IMG/VR virus record: IMGVR_UViG_3300008107_000102
Span: 25,436-89,435 of that record
DNA length: 64,000 nucleotides
Strand: one strand, 5' to 3'
Source of the DNA: a virus
Shown here: positions 15,998 to 23,261 of the stretch, piece after piece
Layout of the letters: each line of letters starts with the position of its first letter
Position numbering within the stretch: position 1 is the first letter of the stretch
Made by a program: the position numbers and the translations under genes
Notes under the pieces: model-generated
Database searches by the model: none
Told to the model about the DNA's origin: nothing
Seen by the model: the letters and a program-made list of their open reading frames with translations, nothing else

Positions 15998-16384
15998 ATG
16001 CTTACTGAATTTTTGCATGATTGGGTCAAGTCTGAGCCTCACATTTGTCGGTATGGGTGGGGTACTTTTCGGAATACCTTTTTTATCCAACTATCTTGGG
16101 GTGATTGTATTTCTATCTCTACCTCTGATCCTGATCCCTTTTTGTTAGATCGGGGGTCGCTTGCTAAGTTGATCTATTTTTTCCAAATGCGTCTAGATAG
16201 CTCTGGTTATGGTTGGGTTATTCAACGATTACCTAATAGTTATACTGTGACAGTTAGTGTGAACCCCAATATTTACGAGACTTCGCGTTGTTTTGTCTCT
16301 CGACAAGAGTCTCTCATTGAGGCTTTGCTAGAGGTGTATTTAAAGGTGGTTGCTTATAAGAAAAAGTCGTTTTACGTCCAGTAA
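15998..16384 (+). CDS. Hypothetical protein upstream of the array
   Basis: 128 residues. The ATG follows GAGGG at a normal distance. The second half (GYGWVIQRLP, VTVSVNPN, then a helix with SLIEALLEVYLK) resembles the small alpha-beta phage 'ABA sandwich' proteins, but this is a weak impression. It ends 15 bases before the first array gene and probably shares its transcript. Aromatic-rich, yet it lacks the array's motifs. Confidence 0.5.
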   Translation: MLTEFLHDWVKSEPHICRYGWGTFRNTFFIQLSWGDCISISTSDPDPFLLDRGSLAKLIYFFQMRLDSSGYGWVIQRLPNSYTVTVSVNPNIYETSRCFVSRQESLIEALLEVYLKVVAYKKKSFYVQ

Positions 16385-16399
16385 AAGAGGAGGCACCTG

Positions 16400-16609
16400 A
16401 TGAAAGAGATTAGTACAAATTATTGGGCGCCCCATAATCATTATGGGGCGCCTCATAATGATTATCTATGGGACGCACCTATACCTATTACTAACCCGCC
16501 AATAGCAAACGGTGATACTTTATACTATAGGTTCTACGTTTATAATGCTGGGATGTTTTATTATATACTGACACTGTTCGCTAAGGACAATTTCTATAAA
16601 GATAATTAA
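16400..16609 (+). CDS. Array unit 1
   Basis: 69 residues. First gene of the array and the only one with a textbook ribosome-binding site (GAGGAGG, 16387-16393, six bases before ATG). It has a doubled WAPHN..GAPHN, then PIPITNPP and TLYYRFYVYN. The usual acidic tail is short (AKDNFYKDN). It does not overlap unit 2. Confidence 0.85.
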   Translation: MKEISTNYWAPHNHYGAPHNDYLWDAPIPITNPPIANGDTLYYRFYVYNAGMFYYILTLFAKDNFYKDN

Positions 16610-16631
16610 TAGTACCAAAAGGAAACATTTG

Positions 16632-16865
16632 TTGAAAAAGATTAATCCAAACTATTGGGCGCCCCATAACGATTATGGGGCGCCGTATTATGAATGGGAC
16701 GCGCCTATACCTATTACTAACCCGCCAATTTTAGCAAACGGTGATACTGTATACTATAGCTTCTACGGTTATAATGTTGGGGGGCCCTCCAAGTTTTACG
16801 ATAGACTGGCAGGAAATGTATATAATATTCTATATGAGGGTGACTATTTCTATGAAGGTTATTAA
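16632..16865 (+). CDS. Array unit 2
   Basis: 77 residues. The homologous start is a TTG (16632; 16629 is also TTG), with AAGGAAA upstream. Full plan: KKINPNYWAPHN, PIPITNPP, VYYSFYGYN, KFYDRL, ILYEGDYFYEGY. Close to unit 4: units 2-3 and 4-5 look like a duplicated pair. Confidence 0.85.
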   Translation: MKKINPNYWAPHNDYGAPYYEWDAPIPITNPPILANGDTVYYSFYGYNVGGPSKFYDRLAGNVYNILYEGDYFYEGY

Positions 16866-17058
16866 TTCTAATGGTTGGGCTCCTCGTAATACTAGATGGG
16901 CTCCATATTGGGGTGAACTTGTACCTATTACTAATCCTCTGATAACAAGTGGTTATAGTTTATACTATAAGTTTCATACTTATAATAATGAAGGGCTTGC
17001 TTGGTTTTATCGTAAACTATCGCCAGATGAGAATGATTATCTCTATGAAGAAGATTAA
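16852..17058 (+). CDS. Array unit 3
   Basis: 68 residues, 14-base overlap with unit 2. Starts MKVINSNGWAPRN; has VPITNPL, SLYYKFHTYN, AWFYRKL and tail DENDYLYEED. Nearly identical to unit 5. Confidence 0.85.
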   Translation: MKVINSNGWAPRNTRWAPYWGELVPITNPLITSGYSLYYKFHTYNNEGLAWFYRKLSPDENDYLYEED

Positions 17059-17263
17059 TTGTAATGGTTGGGCACCCCATAATCATTATTTATGGGACGC
17101 ACCTATACCTATTACTAACCTGCCAATTTTAACAAACAGTGATATTTTATATTATAGCTTCTACGTTTATAATGCTGGGGGGCCCGCCAAGTTTTACGAT
17201 AGACTAGCAGGAAATGTATATAACATTCTAGATGAGGACAATTACTTCTATGAAGATGATTAA
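17045..17263 (+). CDS. Array unit 4
   Basis: 72 residues, 14-base overlap. Starts MKKINCNGWAPHNHY; PIPITNLP, ILYYSFYVYN, KFYDRL, tail ILDEDNYFYEDD. Nine tyrosines in 72 residues. Close relative of unit 2. Confidence 0.85.
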   Translation: MKKINCNGWAPHNHYLWDAPIPITNLPILTNSDILYYSFYVYNAGGPAKFYDRLAGNVYNILDEDNYFYEDD

Positions 17264-17456
17264 TTATAATGGTTGGGCTCTTCGCAATACTAGATGGGCT
17301 CCATATTGGGGTGAACTTATACCTATTACTGATCCTCTAATAACAGATGGTTATAGTTTATACTATAAGTTTCATACTTATAATAATCAAGGGCTTGCTT
17401 GGTTTTACCGTAAACTATCATTAGATGAGGATGATTATCTCTATGAAGATTATTAA
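17250..17456 (+). CDS. Array unit 5
   Basis: 68 residues, 14-base overlap. Near-copy of unit 3, 398 bp downstream, with a few substitutions (WALRN for WAPRN, tail DEDDYLYEDY). Confidence 0.85.
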   Translation: MKMINYNGWALRNTRWAPYWGELIPITDPLITDGYSLYYKFHTYNNQGLAWFYRKLSLDEDDYLYEDY

Positions 17457-17721
17457 TTGTAACGGTTGGCTTAGTAGTAATTGGGGTCCAGATATGTCTA
17501 TATCTAAATCTATTACTGACCCAGCGATTCTAGCAAACGGCGATAATTTATATTATACATGGTTCTATGAAAGTATAATTGGGGCCTATACTCTTGAATT
17601 AGACAGGTTATATGTTTCTGTCGACTGGTTTTATTGTAAATTGCTGCTTTATCAGCGCTCTAACATAGACTGGTACATTGATATTTTAGGTGAGGATAAC
17701 TATCTCAATGAAAATAATTAA
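17443..17721 (+). CDS. Array unit 6 (long form)
   Basis: 92 residues, 14-base overlap. Middle contains YTLELDRLYVSVDWFYCKL, the 'YTPEL' subtype, plus an extra segment (YQRSNIDWYIDI) before tail EDNYLNENN. Confidence 0.8.
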   Translation: MKIINCNGWLSSNWGPDMSISKSITDPAILANGDNLYYTWFYESIIGAYTLELDRLYVSVDWFYCKLLLYQRSNIDWYIDILGEDNYLNENN

Positions 17722-17893
17722 TCCAAATTGCTGGGCTCTGTATAAATGGGGTTTACCTGTATTTATCACCGCTCCGCCAGTAGCAAATATCAATAATTTA
17801 TACTATAGCTTCTATCTTTATAATTCTAAAGGACTTGCTATATTTTACTATAGTCTGTCGTGGGGTAGTATTTTTTGTTATATGACTTTCTAG
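17708..17893 (+). CDS. Array unit 7, frameshifted tail
   Basis: 61 residues, 14-base overlap. Normal start (MKIINPNCWALYKW) and NLYYSFYLYN, but the tail is out of frame: an acidic tail (FLEEGNYFYEDY) is present in another frame after 17880, while this frame stops at TAG 17891. Confidence 0.75.
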   Translation: MKIINPNCWALYKWGLPVFITAPPVANINNLYYSFYLYNSKGLAIFYYSLSWGSIFCYMTF

Positions 17894-17911
17894 AGGAGGG
17901 GAATTATTTCT

Positions 17912-18148
17912 ATGAAGATTATTAACGACTGGCCTTCACTTAATAAGTTGAATATACCTGCTGCTGATCCGCCGGTTTTAGCAAACAGTGGTAGTTTATA
18001 CTATAGCTTTTATCATTACCACTACGAAAGTATGAGTGTGGGTCTCTGGGTCTATCTACCTGAATTAAATAAGTTTTATGCTTCTATCAAGTTGTTTTAT
18101 TATAGACTGACATTGTTAGCTAAGGACAATTTCTATGAAGATAGATGA
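17912..18148 (+). CDS. Array unit 8
   Basis: 78 residues. No overlap with unit 7; GAGGAGGGG lies 10 bases upstream. Combines SLYYSFYHYHYE with YLPELNKFYASIKLFYYRL, so it carries both middle modules. Tail AKDNFYEDR, stop TGA. Confidence 0.8.
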   Translation: MKIINDWPSLNKLNIPAADPPVLANSGSLYYSFYHYHYESMSVGLWVYLPELNKFYASIKLFYYRLTLLAKDNFYEDR

Positions 18149-18317
18149 TAGTGACAAATGGGCCCCACGTAATAAGTTGAATATACCTAGGCCTATTAGA
18201 ACTTATTATTACGATAACACAGGTCTTGTAACTATCGACCGGTTTTATTATAGACTGGTAAGCGTGTTTTATTATAACACTCTAGATGAGGACGATTATT
18301 TCGATGAAGATAATTAA
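18135..18317 (+). CDS. Array unit 9
   Basis: 60 residues, 14-base overlap. Starts MKIDDSDKWAPRNKLN; a shortened middle leads to DRFYYRL and tail TLDEDDYFDEDN. Confidence 0.8.
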   Translation: MKIDDSDKWAPRNKLNIPRPIRTYYYDNTGLVTIDRFYYRLVSVFYYNTLDEDDYFDEDN

Positions 18318-18486
18318 TTGTAACAATTGGACCCCACGTCATAAGTTAAATCTACCTATGATATCTATACCTATTACTGACCCGCCTGTTGACCTACAGG
18401 TGTATTTTGCTTATAGTCGAGAAGTCGCCTGGTTTTATTATAGAATGGAAGAATTTGGGATATACGGCTTTCTGAATAGGGGGTGA
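18304..18486 (+). CDS. Array unit 10, frameshifted tail
   Basis: 60 residues, 14-base overlap. MKIINCNNWTPRHKLN, PITDPPVDL, AWFYYRM. A run of five G (18478-18482) shifts the frame so that it stops at TGA 18484 instead of reading GDYFNESD. Confidence 0.75.
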   Translation: MKIINCNNWTPRHKLNLPMISIPITDPPVDLQVYFAYSREVAWFYYRMEEFGIYGFLNRG

Positions 18487-18494
18487 TTACTTCA

Positions 18495-18671
18495 ATGAGA
18501 GCGATTAGTTGTAATAAGCTTAAGTACTTGTTTTTTTATTATGAGGATGTGACCATCGAGAGTCATATTCCTGAATTTAGCAGGTGCTCTATCGACCGGC
18601 TTCACTATAAACTAACAGCTGTGATATACGACATTCTATATGGGGATGATTATTTCGATGAAGATGATTAG
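18495..18671 (+). CDS. Array unit 11
   Basis: 58 residues, eight bases after unit 10's premature stop. MRAISCNKLKYLFFYYED, HIPEFSRCSIDRLHYKL, tail LYGDDYFDEDD. Second subtype; near relative of unit 28. Confidence 0.8.
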   Translation: MRAISCNKLKYLFFYYEDVTIESHIPEFSRCSIDRLHYKLTAVIYDILYGDDYFDEDD

Positions 18672-18885
18672 TTGTAATAATTGGGCCCCGTGTAATCAGT
18701 TGAATATACCTATACCTATTACTGACCCGCCTGTTGACCTACAGGTATTATTAAGCAAATTGTATTTTGCTTATAGTCCTGGGAGACTCGCCTGGTTTTA
18801 TTATAGACTGGGAGAATTTGTGATATATGGCTTTCTGAATGAGGCCTTAAGCTTGGGGGGCAATTACTTCAATGAGAGCGATTAG
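18658..18885 (+). CDS. Array unit 12
   Basis: 75 residues, 14-base overlap. MKMISCNNWAPCNQLN, PIPITDPPVDLQ, LAWFYYRLGE, tail LGGNYFNESD. Related to units 10 and 23. Confidence 0.8.
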   Translation: MKMISCNNWAPCNQLNIPIPITDPPVDLQVLLSKLYFAYSPGRLAWFYYRLGEFVIYGFLNEALSLGGNYFNESD

Positions 18886-19033
18886 TTGTAACAAGCTTAA
18901 TTACTTTTTTTATTATTGTGAGCGTGCGGGTTTCACCTATACTCCTGAATTAAGGTTTTATGCTGTCGACCGATTTTACTATAGACTGTATATACACATA
19001 GTAGATAAATATATATTCTATGAAGATGATTAA
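18872..19033 (+). CDS. Array unit 13 (short)
   Basis: 53 residues, 14-base overlaps on both sides. MRAISCNKLNYFFYYCE, YTPELRFYAVDRFYYRL, tail KYIFYEDD. Second subtype. Confidence 0.75.
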   Translation: MRAISCNKLNYFFYYCERAGFTYTPELRFYAVDRFYYRLYIHIVDKYIFYEDD

Positions 19034-19193
19034 TTGTAATGTTTTCAAACTTGCTTTGTTTTACAACTGGACTATCAAGAATAAGCTAAAGGCCCGTATA
19101 CTTATTATCTCTACCGGCGGGTTTTACTATAGACTAAGAACTGTGATATACGATATTCTATATGAGGATGATTATTTCGATGAGAGCGATTAG
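19020..19193 (+). CDS. Array unit 14
   Basis: 57 residues, 14-base overlaps. MKMINCNVFKLALFYNW, NKLKARILII, GGFYYRL, tail LYEDDYFDESD. Contains the 'NKLKA' module of the third subtype. Confidence 0.75.
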   Translation: MKMINCNVFKLALFYNWTIKNKLKARILIISTGGFYYRLRTVIYDILYEDDYFDESD

Positions 19194-19371
19194 TTGTAAC
19201 AATTGGATTTTGAATAATGATTATTTCAATGCTTTGTACTTGTTTTATTATTATGAAGAGCTGGGTCTCGAGATTTATACTCCTGAATTAAACAAGTGCT
19301 GTGGCTCTATCTTCCAATTTTACTATAGACTGGCCTATAAACTGCGCTCTTATCAGCGCGCTTTAACATAG
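19180..19371 (+). CDS. Array unit 15, frameshifted tail
   Basis: 63 residues, 14-base overlap. MRAISCNNWILNNDYFNALY, IYTPELNKCCGSIFQFYYRL. After SYQRAL the frame is lost relative to unit 6 and it stops at TAG 19369, so the acidic tail is missing. Confidence 0.7.
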   Translation: MRAISCNNWILNNDYFNALYLFYYYEELGLEIYTPELNKCCGSIFQFYYRLAYKLRSYQRALT

Positions 19372-19410
19372 ACTGGTATATTGATATTTTAGGTCAGGAT
19401 AACTATCTCT

Positions 19411-19620
19411 ATGAAAACAATTAATCCAAATTGCTGGGCCCCGTATGAGTGGAATGTACCTGTACCTATCACTGCCCCGCCAGTAGCAAATATCAATAAT
19501 TTATACTATAGCTTCTATCTTTATAATTCTGGAGGACTTGCTATACTTTACTATAGACTGTCGGGGATAGTATTATATAACGTTCTATATGAGAATGATT
19601 ATTTCGATGAAGAAGATTAA
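19411..19620 (+). CDS. Array unit 16
   Basis: 69 residues, 39 bases after unit 15's early stop. MKTINPNCWAPYEW, PVPITAPPVANINN, LYYSFYLYN, LYYRLSG, tail LYENDYFDEED. Near relative of unit 7. Confidence 0.8.
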   Translation: MKTINPNCWAPYEWNVPVPITAPPVANINNLYYSFYLYNSGGLAILYYRLSGIVLYNVLYENDYFDEED

Positions 19621-19798
19621 TTCTGACAATTGGGTTCCTCGTAATAGAAGAGACCCGCATGTGGCTCCATACGTACTCACTATCACTAATCCACCTCTAG
19701 TGAGCGTTGATAATTTATACTATAGCTTTTATCTTTATAATGATGATGGGGGGCTTGCTATGTTTTATACTATAGTGGCCCTACCATTATTTCTATGA
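19607..19798 (+). CDS. Array unit 17, truncated tail
   Basis: 63 residues, 14-base overlap. MKKINSDNWVPRNRRDPH, LTITNPP, LYYSFYLYN. After LAMFYTI a deletion and frame change give VALPLFL-stop; FYYRL and the acidic tail are lost. Confidence 0.7.
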   Translation: MKKINSDNWVPRNRRDPHVAPYVLTITNPPLVSVDNLYYSFYLYNDDGGLAMFYTIVALPLFL

Positions 19799-19989
19799 AG
19801 AAGATTAATTCTGACAATTGGGCTCCTCGTAATAGAAGAGACCCGCATGCGTGGACTTCATACATACCTATTACTAATCCGCCTCTAGCGAGCGTTGATA
19901 ATTTATACTATAGCTTTTATGATGGGGTGCTGTTTTATTATATACTGGAAAGAGTAGCATCATATAACATTCTAGATGAGGACAATTAA
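19795..19989 (+). CDS. Array unit 18
   Basis: 64 residues, four-base ATGA overlap. MKKINSDNWAPRNRRDPHAW is nearly identical to unit 17. Tail shortened to ILDEDN by a stop inside the usual junction. Confidence 0.75.
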   Translation: MKKINSDNWAPRNRRDPHAWTSYIPITNPPLASVDNLYYSFYDGVLFYYILERVASYNILDEDN

Positions 19990-19993
19990 TTAT

Positions 19994-20182
19994 ATGAAGA
20001 AGATTGATTGTAATGGTTGGACTCCGCGTAATTTAAATGGGCTCCGTATGAATGCACCTGTACCTACTATTGTTCTTCCAATAGCAGATAATAATAAGTT
20101 ATTCTATAACTTCTATCTTTATCATGGTGGAGGGCCTGCTTGGTTTTACCATAGATTGTTATATTTTTATGAATATGATTAA
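19994..20182 (+). CDS. Array unit 19
   Basis: 62 residues from the homologous ATG (MKKIDCNGWTPRN). An upstream in-frame ATG at 19976 (MRTINY...) would recreate the standard 14-base overlap with unit 18. LFYNFYLYHGG, AWFYHRL; short tail FYEYD. Confidence 0.75.
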   Translation: MKKIDCNGWTPRNLNGLRMNAPVPTIVLPIADNNKLFYNFYLYHGGGPAWFYHRLLYFYEYD

Positions 20183-20369
20183 CGGTTGGCCTTCACGTAG
20201 TAAACTGAATAAATATATTACTGACCCGTCGATTTTAGTAGACAGTGATAGTTTATACTACAGTTTCTATAACTATAACTTTCATACTTATAACGCTGGG
20301 GGGCCCGCCAGGTTTTACCATAGACTAGCGGGAGTAGTGTTGTATAACATTCTAGATGAGGACAATTAA
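20169..20369 (+). CDS. Array unit 20
   Basis: 66 residues, 14-base overlap. MNMINGWPSRSKLN, YITDPS, SLYYSFYNYN, ARFYHRL, tail ILDEDN. The same altered junction as after unit 18 follows, so this junction was copied as a block. Confidence 0.75.
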   Translation: MNMINGWPSRSKLNKYITDPSILVDSDSLYYSFYNYNFHTYNAGGPARFYHRLAGVVLYNILDEDN

Positions 20370-20373
20370 TTAT

Positions 20374-20562
20374 ATGAAGATAATTAACTGTAATGACTGG
20401 GCCCCACGTAATACGTTAGGTGTATCTACACCTATTACTAACCCGTTGATAGCAAACCATAATAGTTTATACGATAACTTTTATGTCAGAGGAGTCGCTT
20501 GGGTTTACCATAACCTATCTGAGCCTACTATAACCTACCATTATTTCTATGAAGATGATTAA
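20374..20562 (+). CDS. Array unit 21
   Basis: 62 residues from ATG 20374 (or 20356 with a 14-base overlap). MKIINCNDWAPRN, TPITNP, LYDNFYVRG, AWVYHNL, tail HYFYEDD. Confidence 0.75.
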   Translation: MKIINCNDWAPRNTLGVSTPITNPLIANHNSLYDNFYVRGVAWVYHNLSEPTITYHYFYEDD

Positions 20563-20806
20563 TTGTAACGATTGGGCGCCTCATAGTAGTAAACTGAATA
20601 TATATATTGACCCGCCGATTTTACCAAATGGTGATAATCTATACTATCTATGGTTCTATCGTTACTACCATGAAAGCATGGGTCTCGGGGCCTATATCCC
20701 TGAATTGGACAAGTTACATGTTCCTATCGACTTGTTTTATTATAAACTAGCATGTTTGTTATATGACTTTCTAGGGGAGGGGGATTATTTCGATGAAGAT
20801 GATTAA
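20549..20806 (+). CDS. Array unit 22 (long form)
   Basis: 85 residues, 14-base overlaps. MKMINCNDWAPHSSKLN, NLYYLWFYRYYHE, YIPELDKLHVPIDLFYYKL, tail LGEGDYFDEDD. Both middle modules in one protein, like units 6 and 8. Confidence 0.8.
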   Translation: MKMINCNDWAPHSSKLNIYIDPPILPNGDNLYYLWFYRYYHESMGLGAYIPELDKLHVPIDLFYYKLACLLYDFLGEGDYFDEDD

Positions 20807-20996
20807 TTGTAATGACTGGGCTCCGCGTAATAACTTGAATATACCTATTACTGATCTGCCCGTTGACCTACGTAAATTATTAATCAAATTGTATTTTGCT
20901 TATAGTCCTGGAAGACTTTTTTATTATAGATTAGTAGAACTTGTAATATATAGCTTTCTTAATAGAGAGGACGATTACTTCAATGAGAGTGATTAA
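20793..20996 (+). CDS. Array unit 23
   Basis: 67 residues, 14-base overlaps. MKMINCNDWAPRNNLN, PITDLPVDL, LYFAYSPGRLFYYRL, tail NREDDYFNESD, the in-frame version of unit 10's broken tail. Confidence 0.8.
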   Translation: MKMINCNDWAPRNNLNIPITDLPVDLRKLLIKLYFAYSPGRLFYYRLVELVIYSFLNREDDYFNESD

Positions 20997-21198
20997 CTGT
21001 GACGAGCACATTCAGATAAGTGACTTATTAGTTAAGCTCGATTATTATATTGCCTTGTTTTATTATGAGAACATGGATCTCGATACCTATACTCTTGAAT
21101 TAAGTAAGTTCTCTGGCTCTATCAACCTGTTTTATCATAGATTAGAACATTTATATAGCATTCTAGATGAGGACGATTATTTCGATGAAGGTGATTAA
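20983..21198 (+). CDS. Array unit 24
   Basis: 71 residues, 14-base overlaps. MRVINCDEHIQIS, ALFYYENMD, YTLELSKFSGSINLFYHRL, tail LDEDDYFDEGD. Lacks the Trp-Ala-Pro segment. Confidence 0.8.
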   Translation: MRVINCDEHIQISDLLVKLDYYIALFYYENMDLDTYTLELSKFSGSINLFYHRLEHLYSILDEDDYFDEGD

Positions 21199-21358
21199 TT
21201 GTGACGCCCCGTTTTATTGTCATGAGGGTATATGGCTTATAACTTATATACCTGAATTAGACAGGTTCCATGGTTCTATCAACCTGTTTTATCATAGATT
21301 AGGAGATGAGTTATATAACATTCTAGATGAGGATGATTATTTCAATGAAGATGGTTAA
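21185..21358 (+). CDS. Array unit 25
   Basis: 57 residues, 14-base overlaps. MKVINCDAPFYCHEGIWL, YIPELDRFHGSINLFYHRL, tail LDEDDYFNEDG. Confidence 0.8.
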   Translation: MKVINCDAPFYCHEGIWLITYIPELDRFHGSINLFYHRLGDELYNILDEDDYFNEDG

Positions 21359-21512
21359 TTGTGACGCCCTGTTTTATTGTATGAGGGTATGTGTCTTTAC
21401 AACTCCTGTACCTGACTAATTCAGGTACCATGGTTCTATCAACCTGTTTTATATAGGAGATGAGTTATATAACATTCTAGATGAGAACGGTTATTTCGAT
21501 GAAGATAATTAA
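21345..21512 (+). pseudogene. Array unit 26, frameshifted
   Basis: Starts MKMVNCDALFYC like unit 25 but stops after 24 codons. The matching remainder (HGSINLFY, DELYNILDENGYFDEDN) follows in other frames. Homology runs to the standard junction at 21512. Confidence 0.8.
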
Positions 21513-21738
21513 TTGTAACAATTGAGCCCCACGTAATAAGTTGAATATACCTATATCTATTACTGATCTGCCAGCTGACCATCACGGATTATTAATATGT
21601 TATGAGGGTATGTGGCTTATAACTTATATACCTGAATTAGACAGGTTCCATGGTTCTATCAATCTGTTTCATCATAGATTAGAAGATGTGTTATATAGCA
21701 TTCTAGATGAGGACGGTTATTTCAATGAGATGGATTAG
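21499..21738 (+). pseudogene. Array unit 27, nonsense at the conserved Trp
   Basis: Opens MKIINCNN, then TGA where relatives have TGG (Trp9). The frame is otherwise intact through PITDLP, YIPELDRFHGSINLFHHRL and tail LDEDGYFNEMD. Re-initiation at TTG 21541 would give 65 residues. Confidence 0.75.
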
Positions 21739-21898
21739 TTGTAACAGGCTTAATTACTTGTTTTATTATTATGAGGATGTGACCATCGAGACTCATATTC
21801 CTAAATTTAGCAGGTGCTCTATCGACTGGTTTTACTATAAACTAACAGCTGTGATATACAATATTCTATATAAGTATACACTCTATGAAGATGATTGA
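21725..21898 (+). CDS. Array unit 28
   Basis: 57 residues, 14-base overlaps. MRWISCNRLNYLFYYYED, HIPKFSRCSIDWFYYKL, tail LYKYTLYEDD. Near relative of unit 11. Confidence 0.8.
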   Translation: MRWISCNRLNYLFYYYEDVTIETHIPKFSRCSIDWFYYKLTAVIYNILYKYTLYEDD

Positions 21899-22073
21899 TA
21901 ATGATCTCGGGCTTGCTTTGTTTTATAACTTGATTCTGTACAATTGGAATGTGTATAATAAGCATAAAGCCTCTATACCTATTAACGCTATCAACTTGTT
22001 TTACTATAGACTAGTGGTTTTTATATATAACGCTCTAGATGAGAGTGATTACTTCAATAAAGAATATTTCTAA
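21885..22073 (+). CDS. Array unit 29
   Basis: 62 residues, 14-base overlap. MKMIDNDLGLALFYNL, KHKASIPINAINLFYYRL, tail LDESDYFNKEYF. Confidence 0.75.
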   Translation: MKMIDNDLGLALFYNLILYNWNVYNKHKASIPINAINLFYYRLVVFIYNALDESDYFNKEYF

Positions 22074-22251
22074 CGATTGTTTGTATGACATTACCTTATT
22101 TTACTACTGGAATGTGTGTGATAAGTTGAAGGGCCACACACATATTAACCCTACCGGCGAGTTTTACTATAGACTAGTGGCTTTTATATATAACGCTCTA
22201 GATGATAATGATATTCTAAATGAGGATGACTACTTCAATGAAGATGGTTAA
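22039..22251 (+). CDS. Array unit 30, relocated start
   Basis: 70 residues. The homologous start codon is ATA (22057; compare ATG at 22829 in unit 34), so the upstream in-frame ATG at 22039 is the likely start, giving a 35-base overlap. KNISNDCLYD, GEFYYRL, tail LNEDDYFNEDG. Confidence 0.65.
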   Translation: MRVITSIKNISNDCLYDITLFYYWNVCDKLKGHTHINPTGEFYYRLVAFIYNALDDNDILNEDDYFNEDG

Positions 22252-22459
22252 TTGTAACAACCTGTTTTGTCATTATATTCATAGCAATAAAGGGGGTGTA
22301 CTTACTATTACTGACAAGCTAAAATTAGCAAATGGTGAAAGTTTATACTATAGCTTCATCTTTATTGTATATAGAGGGCCCGCCAGGTTTTATCATAGAC
22401 TGGCAAATATGTTATATAACGTTCTAGATGAGGGTGGTTATTTCGATGAAGATGATTGA
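22238..22459 (+). CDS. Array unit 31
   Basis: 73 residues, 14-base overlap. MKMVNCNNLFCHYIHSN, LTITDKLKLANGE, SLYYSFIFI, ARFYHRL, tail LDEGGYFDEDD. Confidence 0.75.
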   Translation: MKMVNCNNLFCHYIHSNKGGVLTITDKLKLANGESLYYSFIFIVYRGPARFYHRLANMLYNVLDEGGYFDEDD

Positions 22460-22670
22460 TTATTGGCCTATGCTTAATAATAAGCTTATGGCATCTATAT
22501 CTAGTAGAGAGCCTTCCACTGATATAAATGTAAGAAAGTATTATAATCATAATTATTTTAACCTTGCTATGCATTACAGTATTTTTTGGGTGTCTGCTTC
22601 GACATCTTTGTTTTACTTCAGATTGGGTAACTGGCTAGGAGTATGTTTTTATGAAGACTATTATATGTGA
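22446..22670 (+). CDS. Array unit 32
   Basis: 74 residues, 14-base overlap. MKMIDYWPMLNNKLMASI; a divergent middle, then SLFYFRLGN; tail replaced by CFYEDYYM. Transition to the third subtype. Confidence 0.7.
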   Translation: MKMIDYWPMLNNKLMASISSREPSTDINVRKYYNHNYFNLAMHYSIFWVSASTSLFYFRLGNWLGVCFYEDYYM

Positions 22671-22845
22671 CGAGTGGACTCTACACAATAACCTTAGAGC
22701 CTCTATGCTTATTAAGCCTTTCGCTAGGGCAACCGGCTTAGTGCCTAGGTTTTATTTAATAAGCAGGTACTACATCGGTTTGTTTTACTCTAGATTATAT
22801 AACGCTCTAGATGAGAGCGATTACTTCAATGAAGAATATTTCTAA
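22651..22845 (+). CDS. Array unit 33
   Basis: 64 residues, 20-base overlap. MKTIICDEWTLHNNLRASM, FYLISRYYIGLFYSRL, tail LDESDYFNEEYF. Third subtype (HNxLxASMLI). Confidence 0.75.
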   Translation: MKTIICDEWTLHNNLRASMLIKPFARATGLVPRFYLISRYYIGLFYSRLYNALDESDYFNEEYF

Positions 22846-23107
22846 CGATTGTCTGTTACCTTGGATTTTGAATAATGATTATCTCAATGCCTTGCGCTTG
22901 TTTCATTATTATGAAGAGATGGGTCTCGAGATTTATACTCCTAAACTAAGCGAGTGTTGCGGCTCTATCTTCCGGTTTTACTGTAGACTGGTAAATATGT
23001 TAGAAAACATCCTAGATAAGGATGATATTCTAGATGAGGGCGATTATTATCTTGAGGATGGGCAATTCGATGAATATGAGGACGGTTATTTAGATGAAGA
23101 TGATTAA
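22829..23107 (+). CDS. Array unit 34 (long acidic tail)
   Basis: 92 residues, 17-base overlap. MKNISNDCLLPWILNNDYLN, IYTPKLSECCGSIFRFYCRL. The tail is expanded by repeats: ILDKDDILDEGDYYLEDG followed by QFDEYEDGYLDEDD. Confidence 0.8.
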   Translation: MKNISNDCLLPWILNNDYLNALRLFHYYEEMGLEIYTPKLSECCGSIFRFYCRLVNMLENILDKDDILDEGDYYLEDGQFDEYEDGYLDEDD

Positions 23108-23261
23108 TGATTATTGGTCTTTGCACAATAAGCTTGAGGCCTCTATGCTTATTGAGTTTTCCGTTGGGGCAAATTACTTAGTAACCGAGTCTTATTTAAT
23201 GGGCAGGTATTATGTCGGTTCGTTTTACTCTAGATTGAATTATAAGAGTTTGTTTTTATGA
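23094..23261 (+). CDS. Array unit 35
   Basis: 55 residues, 14-base overlap. MKMINDYWSLHNKLEASMLI, SYLMGRYYVGSFYSRL; no acidic tail (ends YKSLFL). Confidence 0.7.
   Translation: MKMINDYWSLHNKLEASMLIEFSVGANYLVTESYLMGRYYVGSFYSRLNYKSLFL

Noticed and set aside
22362-22574. Minus-strand frame of 70 codons within the array
   Set aside because: It is antisense to intact units 31 and 32 and lacks any start context. Judged a shadow.
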